From Bifidobacterium breve (lineage in GTDB: Bacteria > Actinomycetota > Actinomycetes > Nanopelagicales > Nanopelagicaceae), in NCBI GenBank assembly GCA_945885625.1, contig CAMCYS010000009.1, forward strand, positions 1 to 60,736: 60,736 nt of DNA, written 5' to 3'. Position 1 is the stretch's first letter, and every line of letters starts with the position of its first letter. The notes under the pieces were generated by a model that made no database searches, was not told the DNA's origin, and saw nothing but the letters and a program-made list of their open reading frames with translations. The position numbers were made by a program, and so were the translations under genes. Of this stretch, positions 8,740 through 16,705 are shown piece after piece.

Positions 8740-8782
8740 CCTAGTCTTTTAAAAAGAGGTTTAACTCTTAGATAAGACTAGG
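8740..8782 (-). promoter_or_regulatory. Nested hairpin between ssb and rpsR
   Basis: Perfect 9-bp arms CCTAGTCTT (8740-8748) and AAGACTAGG (8774-8782) enclose an inner stem AAGAG/CTCTT (8754-8758 and 8765-8769). In the mRNA the inner stem is directly followed by a U-run (CUCUUUUUAAAA), so it resembles a weak internal terminator inside a larger hairpin, placed to reduce or process transcription from ssb into rpsR-rplI. Confidence 0.55.
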
Positions 8783-8801
8783 AATGGATGGATAGGTTGG
8801 T

Positions 8802-9302
8802 TTAGAACGGAGGTTCATCGCTAGTGGTGGTTGCCCAGCCGCCAGCAGATGGTGTTGAGGTTGATGCAGCCCAAGGATCATCGTTGAAGCTTTCAGCTGC
8901 TGGAGCAGAAAATCCACTGTTAGCACCGGCTGCACGTTGTGCGCGGGTAACTTTCGCAGTTGCACTGCGAAGTGATGGACCTACCTCATCAACTTCTACT
9001 TCAAAGACGGTGCGCTTTTCACCCTCTTTTGTTTCATATGAACGTTGCTTTAGGCGACCCGAAAGAATGACTCGCATACCTTTTGTCAGTGACTCAGCAA
9101 CATTTTCTGCTGCTTGACGCCAGATCTGGCATTGAAGGAAAAGGCTTTCGCCGTCTTTCCATTCATTGGTTGCTTTATCCAAATAACGAGGAGTTGAAGC
9201 AACCCGAAACTTTGCTACCGCCGCACCTGATGGTGTGAAACGTAGCTCTGGATCGTCTACTAGGTTGCCGATCATTGTGATTGTTGTATCTCCTGCTGCC
9301 AT
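8802..9302 (-). CDS. ssb: Single-stranded DNA-binding protein
   Basis: SSB of 166 residues that coats single-stranded DNA in replication and repair. It has an N-terminal OB fold (about 1-112; start [20 protein letters not shown], later [20 protein letters not shown] and [18 protein letters not shown]), a low-complexity Gly/Ala/Ser linker, and the acidic interaction tip ending DEPPF, the usual protein-docking end. It is the second gene of the rpsF operon, as in most actinobacteria. SD AAGGAAAAA lies just upstream of the ATG. Confidence 0.97.
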   Translation of the reverse strand: MAAGDTTITMIGNLVDDPELRFTPSGAAVAKFRVASTPRYLDKATNEWKDGESLFLQCQIWRQAAENVAESLTKGMRVILSGRLKQRSYETKEGEKRTVFEVEVDEVGPSLRSATAKVTRAQRAAGANSGFSAPAAESFNDDPWAASTSTPSAGGWATTTSDEPPF

Positions 9303-9357
9303 TTTTTCCTTCTCTCGTATCTACTCGTGGGTGCCGTGCTTTTTTATCTTTTGAAAA

Positions 9358-9642
9358 TTACTCTGGACGAATTAACTTCGTACGAAGTACTGATTCATTT
9401 AGATTTAGCTGACGATCAAGTTCTTTAATCGCTGCTGGTTCGCAGTGCATATCTACAACTGCGTAAATTCCTTCAGACTTCTTAAGGATTTCGAATGACA
9501 TACGGCGCTTGCCCCAAACATCGAGCTTGTCGACTGTGCCGCCGCTATCTTTTATGATCTTGAGATATGTCTCAAGTGATGGTGTAACTGTTCTTTCTTC
9601 TAACTCTGGATCAAGAATGACCATTAGTTCGTAGTGACGCAT
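9358..9642 (-). CDS. rpsF: 30S ribosomal protein S6
   Basis: Ribosomal protein S6 of 94 residues, beginning [19 protein letters not shown] and containing the family segment [20 protein letters not shown]. It binds S18 on the 30S subunit. It is the first gene of the rpsF-ssb-rpsR-rplI operon. The 5' leader (9648-9701) folds into a hairpin that partly sequesters the SD and carries an unpaired CCG, as in the known S6:S18-binding autoregulatory leader, so feedback control by the S6-S18 complex is likely. Confidence 0.97.
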   Translation of the reverse strand: MRHYELMVILDPELEERTVTPSLETYLKIIKDSGGTVDKLDVWGKRRMSFEILKKSEGIYAVVDMHCEPAAIKELDRQLNLNESVLRTKLIRPE

Positions 9643-9647
9643 GCGTT

Positions 9648-9701
9648 AACCCGACCTCCTCTGGACTAAGACGGCCACGGCATTTCCGTGACAGGAGGGT
9701 T
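9648..9701 (-). promoter_or_regulatory. Candidate S6:S18-binding leader of rpsF
   Basis: In the transcript AACCC (9701-9697) pairs with GGGUU (9652-9648), UCCU pairs with AGGA of the SD AGGAGG, and a small hairpin CACGG/CCGUG sits on top, followed by GCCGUCU with an unpaired CCG. This general layout (SD in a stem, CCG next to an inner hairpin) is that of the described bacterial rpsF leader bound by S6:S18. The fold was done by hand. Confidence 0.5.
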
Positions 9702-9783
9702 AGTGCTCTCATTTACCGCAAATATATTTTAATGGACTGACAAAGATCAGCGGACCAAAATATAAAAGAGGTCAAACAAGGCG

Positions 9784-10983
9784 CTAAGGGTAACTCTTGC
9801 CTGCCTCAAAGAGAAAATCGCCTAATTTGCCCTGTGAATCAGGCCTGTTTGGGGACCTCAGAGCCAAGGCTCGGCGGACCAAAACCACTATTAGCAAGAC
9901 CGTGGCTGCTATTCGGACGAGGCTGATAATGGCGTAGCCAGTTACCGGTAGCCCAAACTTAGCGCCTGTGACTGTAGCTAGGTGTTGCCAGATTGCCACA
10001 TGATAAATAACTTCACTAACTTGCCAGATCCAGAACGCAGGTAAGTCGCGTTTATCAATTAGCGCGATTAACGCAAGCGGGGCTAGCCACAAAACATATT
10101 GCGGGGAATAAACCTTGCTAACGCAAGTGACCGCTGCAATAACAATAAATGCAACTTGGGCCAGTGAGGGAATGTAATCGAGTGCAAACAAGAAAATACC
10201 CAGAGCTGCAATACAAGCTAGTAACAATAAAATTGATAAGTAATTTAAATTTGCTAAACCGATTCCAAGTGCAGACAAGGCATACCAAAGGGAACCCCAG
10301 TCAGCTACCCGTTCGATATTTAATTTGTAGAAATACCACCAACCATCGAAAGTTGTCAGCGCTACCGGTAGGTTAATTGCTAACCAGGTAGCTAATGCAA
10401 TTACTAAATATCTAAGAGCGCCTTTGAGATTAGCATTACGGTAGAAAATATAAATTGCCACTGGAATTAGGAAAACTGGAATAAATTTCGTAGCAATTGA
10501 GATTCCGATAGCAAGTGCACTTAAATCATATTGTTTACGATCGAACCAATAAATCGAAAGCATCATGGTCGCAATTGCCCAGAGATCCCAATTTATATAG
10601 AGCGACGCAATTACAGCGGGCGTGAAGGAAAGTAGGTAACCAAACTGTGGACGAATTCGCGCAGTAATTAAAGCAACTGCGATAAATAAGAGTGCAAGGA
10701 GAGCTGCATTTAATAAGTAATAAGTAGTTGTCACTTGCGCTACTTGCGCGGTTAAATACATAACTAAACCGGTGATTACCGGATACTCAACTGGTTGTTC
10801 GCCACTAAATGCCCAAGCCCCGCTGCCAATAGAGCGACTACCTAAAAGACTAGGTAAATCAGAGTAACAAGCGTGAATATATTGGCCTGGGGTAGCCCAA
10901 TTAAAGCCAATACAGGGCGAGAATTTGGCGTATGAAATAGCGCTAGCCAGTAGCGCAAAGAAAATTACGGCACGCGTTTTCAA
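9784..10983 (-). CDS. GT87/DUF2029-like polytopic membrane protein
   Basis: Hydrophobic protein of 399 residues with about ten membrane segments, resembling the glycosyltransferase 87 (DUF2029) group of polyprenyl-phosphate-sugar-dependent mannosyltransferases. The conserved features are the acidic/aromatic first loop (about 22-75, with GEQPVEYPVITG), the SLYINWDLWAIATMMLSIYW segment and the AIATKFIPVFLIPVAIYIF segment. In mycobacteria a comparable membrane protein sits at the same place between ponA1 and rpsF. Substrate and acceptor are unknown; a role in envelope glycan assembly is inferred from family and from the adjoining ponA. It starts 12 nt after ponA ends. Confidence 0.75.
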   Translation of the reverse strand: MKTRAVIFFALLASAISYAKFSPCIGFNWATPGQYIHACYSDLPSLLGSRSIGSGAWAFSGEQPVEYPVITGLVMYLTAQVAQVTTTYYLLNAALLALLFIAVALITARIRPQFGYLLSFTPAVIASLYINWDLWAIATMMLSIYWFDRKQYDLSALAIGISIATKFIPVFLIPVAIYIFYRNANLKGALRYLVIALATWLAINLPVALTTFDGWWYFYKLNIERVADWGSLWYALSALGIGLANLNYLSILLLLACIAALGIFLFALDYIPSLAQVAFIVIAAVTCVSKVYSPQYVLWLAPLALIALIDKRDLPAFWIWQVSEVIYHVAIWQHLATVTGAKFGLPVTGYAIISLVRIAATVLLIVVLVRRALALRSPNRPDSQGKLGDFLFEAGKSYP

Positions 10984-10995
10984 TTTAAGATCTTT

Positions 10996-12912
10996 TTACT
11001 TTTTCTTAGGGCTCTGAACGCCCCCAGTTGTCATCTCAATTGGATCTAGCCCACCAATATTTGCAGGTGCTGGGAAACTTAAAACTGGTTCGCCCTTAAG
11101 AGCACCTTTCATAAATGCAGTCCAGATTCGGGCTGGGAAACTTCCACCAGTTACTGTAGTAAGCCCACCTATTCCCTTTAAAGATTGAGTAGCGTCATTG
11201 CGAAATAGCGCAACCGATGCTGCAAGTTGTGGCGTGTAGGCGCTAAACCAAGCTGATGCATTCGATTGGCTAGTTCCGGTCTTGCCTGCTGCTGGTCGAC
11301 CTAACTGTCGCGCCGCAAAACCAGATCCATTTGTTACTACATATTTCAGTGCGTAAGTTAAATCCGCCATAACATCGGCTGCGAAAACTTCTTGGGTCTG
11401 TGCTCTGCCTTCGTAAAGCACGCCTTTATTTGAACCAAGAACTTGACTAATTAAATATGGTTTAGCGTAAATGCCATTAGCGGCAAAGGTGGCGTATGAG
11501 TTTGCAACATCAATGACGCGAGGACTAGCTACGCCCAACACAACTGAGGGAGTTGGCATCATTGCAACGGATTCTGGAATGCCAGCACGTCTGGCTGCTT
11601 CAACTACGCTCTCTGGACCGACTTGAATTCCAAGTGGAACGAAGACAGTGTTTACTGAACTTGCAGTCGCTTTCAAGAGTGAGATTTGCCCCCAACCTTC
11701 AAATCCATAATTAGCAACTGGATAAGGTTTACCGGCATCATCGAAAGTTTGTGGACTGTCACCATTCCACATTGAGGTCAATGGGATTCCTTGTTGAAGC
11801 CCCGCAATAAGTGCAAATGGCTTAAAAGTTGAACCTGCTTGTGCGATTGCTTGGGTTGCATCGTTTAATTGACGAGCTAAATAGTCTTTTCCGCCATACA
11901 TAGCAATTATTTCACCCGTCCCTGGGCGAATTGCAACTAGGCCAATACGCAAGTCTTCTGGTGCTTTTGTCGGTCCTTCTTTATTTACTGCATCGACTGC
12001 TGCTTGTTGTGCTTTTTGAACTAGCGTTGTCTTTACAACTAAACCACCAACCATGATTTGATCTTCAGTAAAGCCAAATTTGATTAACTCTTTCCGAACC
12101 GCCTCAATAACGTGTCCTTTTGGCCCACTTAGAGATCCGGATGTTGCTCGTGGTGCTATGTAAGGAATTTTTAACTTAGCTGCCTCTTTCTCGGTTAGCC
12201 AACCTTTTTCGACCATTCCTTTTACCACATAAGCAAAACGGTTCTCTAGGCGCGGTCTATTGTCTTTATTAAATGCTGGGTCATATAAACCTGGTGAACG
12301 CAGGATCGAAGCTATAACGATCGCTTGTGAAATTGAGAGCTGGTCTACGGTGCGGTTAAAATATAGTTGTGAGGCCGTCTGTACACCATATGAGCCACGG
12401 CCAAAGTAAATTGTATTCAAATAACTTTCTAGAATTTCATCTTTTGATAATTGGTTCTCTAATTTAATCGCAATTACTAGCTCTTTGATCTTTCTCTGGA
12501 TAGTTCGCTCTGAAGTTAGAAAGGCTGTTTTGGCATATTGCTGCGTAATTGTTGAACCGCCTTGAAGCGATCCACCAAGTAAATTATTTTTTAGTGCTCG
12601 CAATATTCCGATTGGGCTAAACGCTTTATTGCTGTAGAAATCACGATCTTCTGCAGCCATTACAGCTTCGCGTAGATGTATTGGGATTTTAGTAAGCGAA
12701 ACAATGGTGCGGTTTTGAGCACCGATTCGGCCAATTTCTTTCCCGTTGGCATATTGAATAATTGTGGCTTGGCTATTTACATATGCATTTGGATCTGGAA
12801 TTGAAACCGTGAAGTAAGCAATGGCAAATAAGGTCGAGCCGGCCACAAATCCGAAGCCGCCCAGGAAGATGGCAGCCCTGATAAATAACCTTTTTGCGAG
12901 CTTAATTGACAT
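10996..12912 (-). CDS. ponA: Class A penicillin-binding protein (transglycosylase/transpeptidase)
   Basis: Bifunctional peptidoglycan synthase of 638 residues. A single membrane anchor (about 12-34) is followed by a GT51 glycosyltransferase domain with AAEDRDFYSN (catalytic Glu about 88), GGSTITQQYAK and ILESYLNTIYFGRGSYG, and a transpeptidase domain with SxxK motif GSTFKPF, SVN and KTGTS. All catalytic motifs are present. It ends soon after the transpeptidase, without the PASTA domain or long proline tail of mycobacterial PonA1. A TAGCCT box ends 6 nt before the ATG, suggesting a leaderless transcript. Gene order DUF5318-ponA-membrane protein-rpsF matches mycobacteria. Confidence 0.96.
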   Translation of the reverse strand: MSIKLAKRLFIRAAIFLGGFGFVAGSTLFAIAYFTVSIPDPNAYVNSQATIIQYANGKEIGRIGAQNRTIVSLTKIPIHLREAVMAAEDRDFYSNKAFSPIGILRALKNNLLGGSLQGGSTITQQYAKTAFLTSERTIQRKIKELVIAIKLENQLSKDEILESYLNTIYFGRGSYGVQTASQLYFNRTVDQLSISQAIVIASILRSPGLYDPAFNKDNRPRLENRFAYVVKGMVEKGWLTEKEAAKLKIPYIAPRATSGSLSGPKGHVIEAVRKELIKFGFTEDQIMVGGLVVKTTLVQKAQQAAVDAVNKEGPTKAPEDLRIGLVAIRPGTGEIIAMYGGKDYLARQLNDATQAIAQAGSTFKPFALIAGLQQGIPLTSMWNGDSPQTFDDAGKPYPVANYGFEGWGQISLLKATASSVNTVFVPLGIQVGPESVVEAARRAGIPESVAMMPTPSVVLGVASPRVIDVANSYATFAANGIYAKPYLISQVLGSNKGVLYEGRAQTQEVFAADVMADLTYALKYVVTNGSGFAARQLGRPAAGKTGTSQSNASAWFSAYTPQLAASVALFRNDATQSLKGIGGLTTVTGGSFPARIWTAFMKGALKGEPVLSFPAPANIGGLDPIEMTTGGVQSPKKK

Positions 12913-12924
12913 GGTTTAAGGCTA
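12913..12924 (-). promoter_or_regulatory. Leaderless-type promoter of ponA
   Basis: TAGCCT, TAAACC, ATG on the minus strand. No SD; -10 to ATG is 6 nt. Confidence 0.6.
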
Positions 12925-12928
12925 CCCG

Positions 12929-13336
12929 TTAAGCCCAGTCACTATCCTCAAGCGTTCGGGTGTAACGGGGTGGTTTGCGTTCAACGCCATCACCTAGGAC
13001 AAATGAGACGCAGAGATGGTTCCATGAACAATCGCGGCAAACTTCAACAATGTAAACCCGAAATTCGCCATACTCTTTTTCCATTTGGCGCAGCTCATCG
13101 GAGTTTTTAATGCGACCTGAGTATTGGCCGAGTTGATCACCAAAGGTGTACATAAGCTCAACCATTGAAAGATGTTTGCAAACTGGGCAAGGGCGAGTGG
13201 TTTTAACGCCATGGAACTTGGCGGCACGGAGTAAATATGGATCAGCATCGCAAGCATTGACCGTGCCTCGAAATAGCGCTGCCAAAGTGGCGCGCTTATC
13301 GAGTGAATAGTCGATGAACGAGCGTTGCGATTTCAT
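12929..13336 (-). CDS. DUF5318 family protein (zinc-ribbon-like)
   Basis: Small protein of 135 residues of the actinobacterial DUF5318 family (Rv0049-like), function unknown. Two Cys pairs, CPVC and CRDC, look like a zinc ribbon. The conserved N-terminus is MKSQRSFIDYSLDKRATLAA, so I place the start at the ATG at 13336; an upstream extension to 13462 would run into the divergent MFS gene. It lies 16 nt upstream of ponA and is conserved next to it in mycobacteria, which hints at an envelope- or division-related job, but that is guesswork. Confidence 0.82.
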   Translation of the reverse strand: MKSQRSFIDYSLDKRATLAALFRGTVNACDADPYLLRAAKFHGVKTTRPCPVCKHLSMVELMYTFGDQLGQYSGRIKNSDELRQMEKEYGEFRVYIVEVCRDCSWNHLCVSFVLGDGVERKPPRYTRTLEDSDWA

Positions 13337-13366
13337 TAAAGCAAAGAATAAAGGGTCTTTTGTAAC

Positions 13367-13379
13367 TACGCTTGCCAAT
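13367..13379 (+). promoter_or_regulatory. Leaderless-type promoter of the MFS gene
   Basis: TACGCT, TGCCAAT, ATG. It decides the MFS start at 13380 over the longer frame. Confidence 0.6.
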
Positions 13380-14654
13380 ATGAACTTCTGGCAATTACTA
13401 AGGCACCCGCGATTATCGCGTCTGCTGCTGGTGCGCTGGATTGGCCAAGCTACTGATGGCATCTTTCAAGGGGCCCTTGCCACGTTTGTTCTCTTTTCGC
13501 CAGAACGCCAAGCTAGCGCTTTAAGTGCGGCTTTGGCATTTGCAGTTGTACTCCTTCCATATTCAATTATTGGACCTTTTGTCGGAACGGTACTGGACCG
13601 GGTTTCTAGACAGCGAGCTCTTTTTATCTCTAACTTTTCGCGTGCGTTAGATCTACTTTTAATTTCGTTCCTTGTTTTCACCGGGAGAACTGGGCTGGAA
13701 CTCACTGTTTTAGTTTTAATTGCATTTGGCCTTAACCGTTTGATTTTAGCTGCCACATCTGCTGGCTTACCACTGCTAGTAGATCAGCCAAATTTAATTT
13801 CAGCCAACGCTATGGCCGTTACAGGTGGCTCGGTTTTCTTAGTACTAGGTGGCGGCTTAGGACTGGGTTTACGCAAAATATTTGACTCATTCGCGACTGC
13901 CAATCATGTGGATGCCTTTTTAATTATTGCGGCAAGTTGTGGTTACACCTTGGCCTCACTAATGGCGATGCGCTTGCGCAAGTTAGAAATCGGCCCGTTA
14001 GGGGCTGAACGTAAACCAGCTTCGCTCACTCAAGGTTTTGTTGAACTGCGCGAAGGTTGGAAATTTCTTGGGGTTCATGCCGATGCAATGCGCGGAATTA
14101 TTGCTAATGGTTTTCAACGCGGTGGCCTAACAGCACTGACGCTCGTTGGGTTGATGTTGGAGCGAAATACTTTCAATGACCCTAGTCAACCAGAGGCAGG
14201 TTTAGCGGGCCTGGCTTTAGCTTTCTCTATTGCTGGTATCGGCATCGTATTAGGCGCACTATTGGCACCTTTTGGCGTAAAGAAATATGGTCGTCACACT
14301 TGGATGAGAGCCATGATGTTTCTAAGTGTTCTAGGCCCGTTACCGCTTGCAATTTGGGGTACAGAGGCAACGCTCTTTCTAGCTGCATTTCTAACCAGTT
14401 TATTTGGACAAAGTTTTAAAGTTACTAATGATGCACTTGTGCAGTCAAAAATAAATGACTACTACCGAGGTCGAGTTTTCGCCGTTTATGATGTTTTAGT
14501 TAACGCGGCAATTGTTAGCGGTGGCGTGATTGCAGCGCTCTTGCTCTCTGACTCTGGCCAGGGATGGCAAGTTCCAACTTTAGTTTCAACTATCTACTTA
14601 ATTACCGCGCTTCGATTATTGCGACGCGGAAAATTTCTCCCACCAAGCAAGTAA
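13380..14654 (+). CDS. MFS transporter
   Basis: Major facilitator superfamily protein of 424 residues with about 12 hydrophobic segments. The segment GPFVGTVLDRVSRQRALFIS between helices 2 and 3 is the typical MFS motif A region. The real start is probably the ATG at 13380 (MNFWQLLRHPRLSRLLLVRW), because a TACGCT box ends 7 nt upstream and longer forms overlap the divergent DUF5318 gene. The substrate is unknown; a similar transporter lies next to Rv0049-like genes in some actinobacteria. Its last 39 nt overlap the end of the cca gene on the other strand. Confidence 0.88.
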   Translation: MNFWQLLRHPRLSRLLLVRWIGQATDGIFQGALATFVLFSPERQASALSAALAFAVVLLPYSIIGPFVGTVLDRVSRQRALFISNFSRALDLLLISFLVFTGRTGLELTVLVLIAFGLNRLILAATSAGLPLLVDQPNLISANAMAVTGGSVFLVLGGGLGLGLRKIFDSFATANHVDAFLIIAASCGYTLASLMAMRLRKLEIGPLGAERKPASLTQGFVELREGWKFLGVHADAMRGIIANGFQRGGLTALTLVGLMLERNTFNDPSQPEAGLAGLALAFSIAGIGIVLGALLAPFGVKKYGRHTWMRAMMFLSVLGPLPLAIWGTEATLFLAAFLTSLFGQSFKVTNDALVQSKINDYYRGRVFAVYDVLVNAAIVSGGVIAALLLSDSGQGWQVPTLVSTIYLITALRLLRRGKFLPPSK

Positions 14655-16058
14655 CTCTTTGGTTGCCGCTTCTTCACCAAGTGGGCCACGTTCTAGCCGT
14701 AATTCAAGTAAGAAGTCGAGTGCTTTTCCTACCGTTGCTGAAGGTTTTAAGTTAAGCAACTTCATGACTGCAGCACCATCTAAGTCAGGGCGAATTCTAT
14801 TTAACTCTTCAGCTTCCATAAGTCGCGCGATGCGAGCCTCTAACGACTCATAGGCACTTGCTAGACGTTCGGCTTTGCGCAAATTACGTGTTGTGCAATC
14901 AGCTCGTGTTAGAACATGTAAATGGAGCAATAAATCACCGGAATCACGCACATATCGACGCACTGCTGAATCGGTCCACTCGCCCTCACCGTAACCATGA
15001 AAGCGCAGATGTAGCGCAGTGAGAGTTTCAACTGATTCAACTACCTCGCTGGAGTAGCGCAACTTCTTCAAACGTTCACGAGCTAGGCGAGCGCCCACAA
15101 CTTCATGATGATGGAAAGAGACTCCACCACCTTCAATTAACGCACGGGTTTTAGGTTTTCCAATATCATGCAATAACGCTGCTAGCCTAATAATTAAGTT
15201 AGGTCCGCCTAATCGTTCTTCTTGCGCGATAGCCTGTTCAAGCACGGTAATTGAATGTTCATAAACATCCTTATGGTGGTGGTGTTCATCGATTTCTAAT
15301 TTTAATTTAGGAATTTCTGGAATTACCAGCGCTGCCAGCCCAGTATCAACCATGATCGAAATACCAAGGCGAGGATTATTCGACATTAATAATTTTGTGA
15401 ATTCATCTCGAATTCGTTCGGCAGAAACTATTGAGATGCGCGAAGCCATATCTTTCATCGCTAATAAAGTTGGCTCTTCGATCTCAAAATTTAATTGACT
15501 GGCGAAACGGGCAGCGCGCATCATTCGCAGTGGATCATCTGAGAAAGATTGTTCGGGTGTAACCGGGGTGCGCAAAATTTGTTTTGCTAAATCAGCCAAG
15601 CCATTAAATGGATCTATGAATTCAGGTGTTGCAGTTGTTAGCTCAAGTGCCATGCAGTTGACGGTAAAGTCTCGGCGCGATAAATCACCAGCAATATTGT
15701 CACCAAACTCAACTTCGGGTTTACGACTTTCTGGGTCGTACTTATCGCTGCGATATGTGGTTACTTCGACAGTTGTGTCGCCACGTTTTGCTGCGACGGT
15801 TCCGAATTCAATTCCGGTATCCCAAATACTTTCGCCCCAAATTTTTAAAATCTTTTTGCTTTCAAGCGGTAGCGCATCAGTTGTAAAATCTAAATCGTTT
15901 CCTAAGCGGCCTAAAATTGCATCGCGGACCGGTCCGCCGACTAAGGCCAACTTGAATCCAGCCGATTTATAGGCAGCGGCCAGCGAACTGGCTAGGGGGG
16001 CGCGTTCGATAAGCGAGCGAATAGCTATCTCGCCTGCGGCACTTAGTGGACTCGTCAC
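14616..16058 (-). CDS. cca: CCA-adding tRNA nucleotidyltransferase
   Basis: Adds or repairs the 3' CCA of tRNAs; needed here because three of the four tRNA genes in the window lack an encoded CCA. The 480-residue protein has the polymerase-beta nucleotidyltransferase head (LVGGPVRDAILGR, DLDFTTDA, RRDFTVNCMAL), the RNA-binding part (DDPLRMMRAARFASQLNF) and an HD domain (LLHDIGKPKTRAL), the arrangement of actinobacterial PcnA (Rv3907c). I prefer the GTG at 16058; an ATG at 16103 would overlap the divergent Nudix gene. It sits divergent to mutT4 exactly as in mycobacteria. Confidence 0.93.
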   Translation of the reverse strand: MTSPLSAAGEIAIRSLIERAPLASSLAAAYKSAGFKLALVGGPVRDAILGRLGNDLDFTTDALPLESKKILKIWGESIWDTGIEFGTVAAKRGDTTVEVTTYRSDKYDPESRKPEVEFGDNIAGDLSRRDFTVNCMALELTTATPEFIDPFNGLADLAKQILRTPVTPEQSFSDDPLRMMRAARFASQLNFEIEEPTLLAMKDMASRISIVSAERIRDEFTKLLMSNNPRLGISIMVDTGLAALVIPEIPKLKLEIDEHHHHKDVYEHSITVLEQAIAQEERLGGPNLIIRLAALLHDIGKPKTRALIEGGGVSFHHHEVVGARLARERLKKLRYSSEVVESVETLTALHLRFHGYGEGEWTDSAVRRYVRDSGDLLLHLHVLTRADCTTRNLRKAERLASAYESLEARIARLMEAEELNRIRPDLDGAAVMKLLNLKPSATVGKALDFLLELRLERGPLGEEAATKELLAWWEKFSASQ

Positions 16059-16078
16059 AATAGGTAAGGCTAGAGGAC

Positions 16079-16090
16079 TACCCTTGCTCC
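16079..16090 (+). promoter_or_regulatory. Leaderless-type promoter of mutT4
   Basis: TACCCT, TGCTCC, ATG; the same TACCCTTGC core as in front of the EamA transporter gene. Confidence 0.65.
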
Positions 16091-16705
16091 ATGACCCCGG
16101 CACCTAGTGCGGGCAGCGAAGGTACGAAGAAAAAACGGCGACGTAGACGTCCCGGCAATCGCGCCCCACAAGCAGTTACCACCCCAACCGATGGAACTTC
16201 GCCTGCTCCAAAAGTATCAAATAGCGGTTCGGGTAGCTCACCAAAGAAAAAGAGTCCTGAGCGTCGCCCATATGCAAAACGGGTTGATGAAGTTAGTGCT
16301 GGTGGTTTAGTAATCGATTTTTCTGGAACGCGTGGGCTTTTAATCGGTCGGATTGATCATAAAGATGCATCTCGCGAACGTTTACTTTGGTCACTGCCTA
16401 AAGGGCATATTGAGGCTGGTGAAACCCCAGAGCAAGCAGCTATTCGTGAAGTACAGGAAGAAACTGGCATAACTTCAGAGATTACTAAATCTATTGGGGT
16501 GATTGATTTCTGGTTTATGGCTGGTGGCAAACGAATTCATAAGACTGTTCACCATTTCATTTTTAAGGAAGTCTCTGGTGAGCTCACACCACAAATCACT
16601 GAGGTAGACGAAGTTTGTTGGTTTCCACTCTCGGAAATTGTAGAACGGTTGGCTTATCCCGATGAAAAGAAATTGATTGCAAAAAGTGGCGAGATTTCAC
16701 AATGA
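16091..16705 (+). CDS. mutT4: Nudix hydrolase, MutT4-like
   Basis: Nudix pyrophosphohydrolase of 204 residues. The Nudix box runs from GHIEAGETPEQ to REVQEETGI with all signature residues (G, E, RE, EE, G). An arginine/lysine-rich N-terminus (KKKRRRRRPGNRAP) of about 60 disordered residues precedes the domain, as in mycobacterial MutT4. The substrate is not evident; MutT-type cleaning of oxidised nucleotides is only one option. A TACCCT box ends 6 nt before the ATG, suggesting a leaderless start. The stop overlaps the next start by 4 nt (ATGA), beginning an operon through murJ. Confidence 0.92.
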   Translation: MTPAPSAGSEGTKKKRRRRRPGNRAPQAVTTPTDGTSPAPKVSNSGSGSSPKKKSPERRPYAKRVDEVSAGGLVIDFSGTRGLLIGRIDHKDASRERLLWSLPKGHIEAGETPEQAAIREVQEETGITSEITKSIGVIDFWFMAGGKRIHKTVHHFIFKEVSGELTPQITEVDEVCWFPLSEIVERLAYPDEKKLIAKSGEISQ

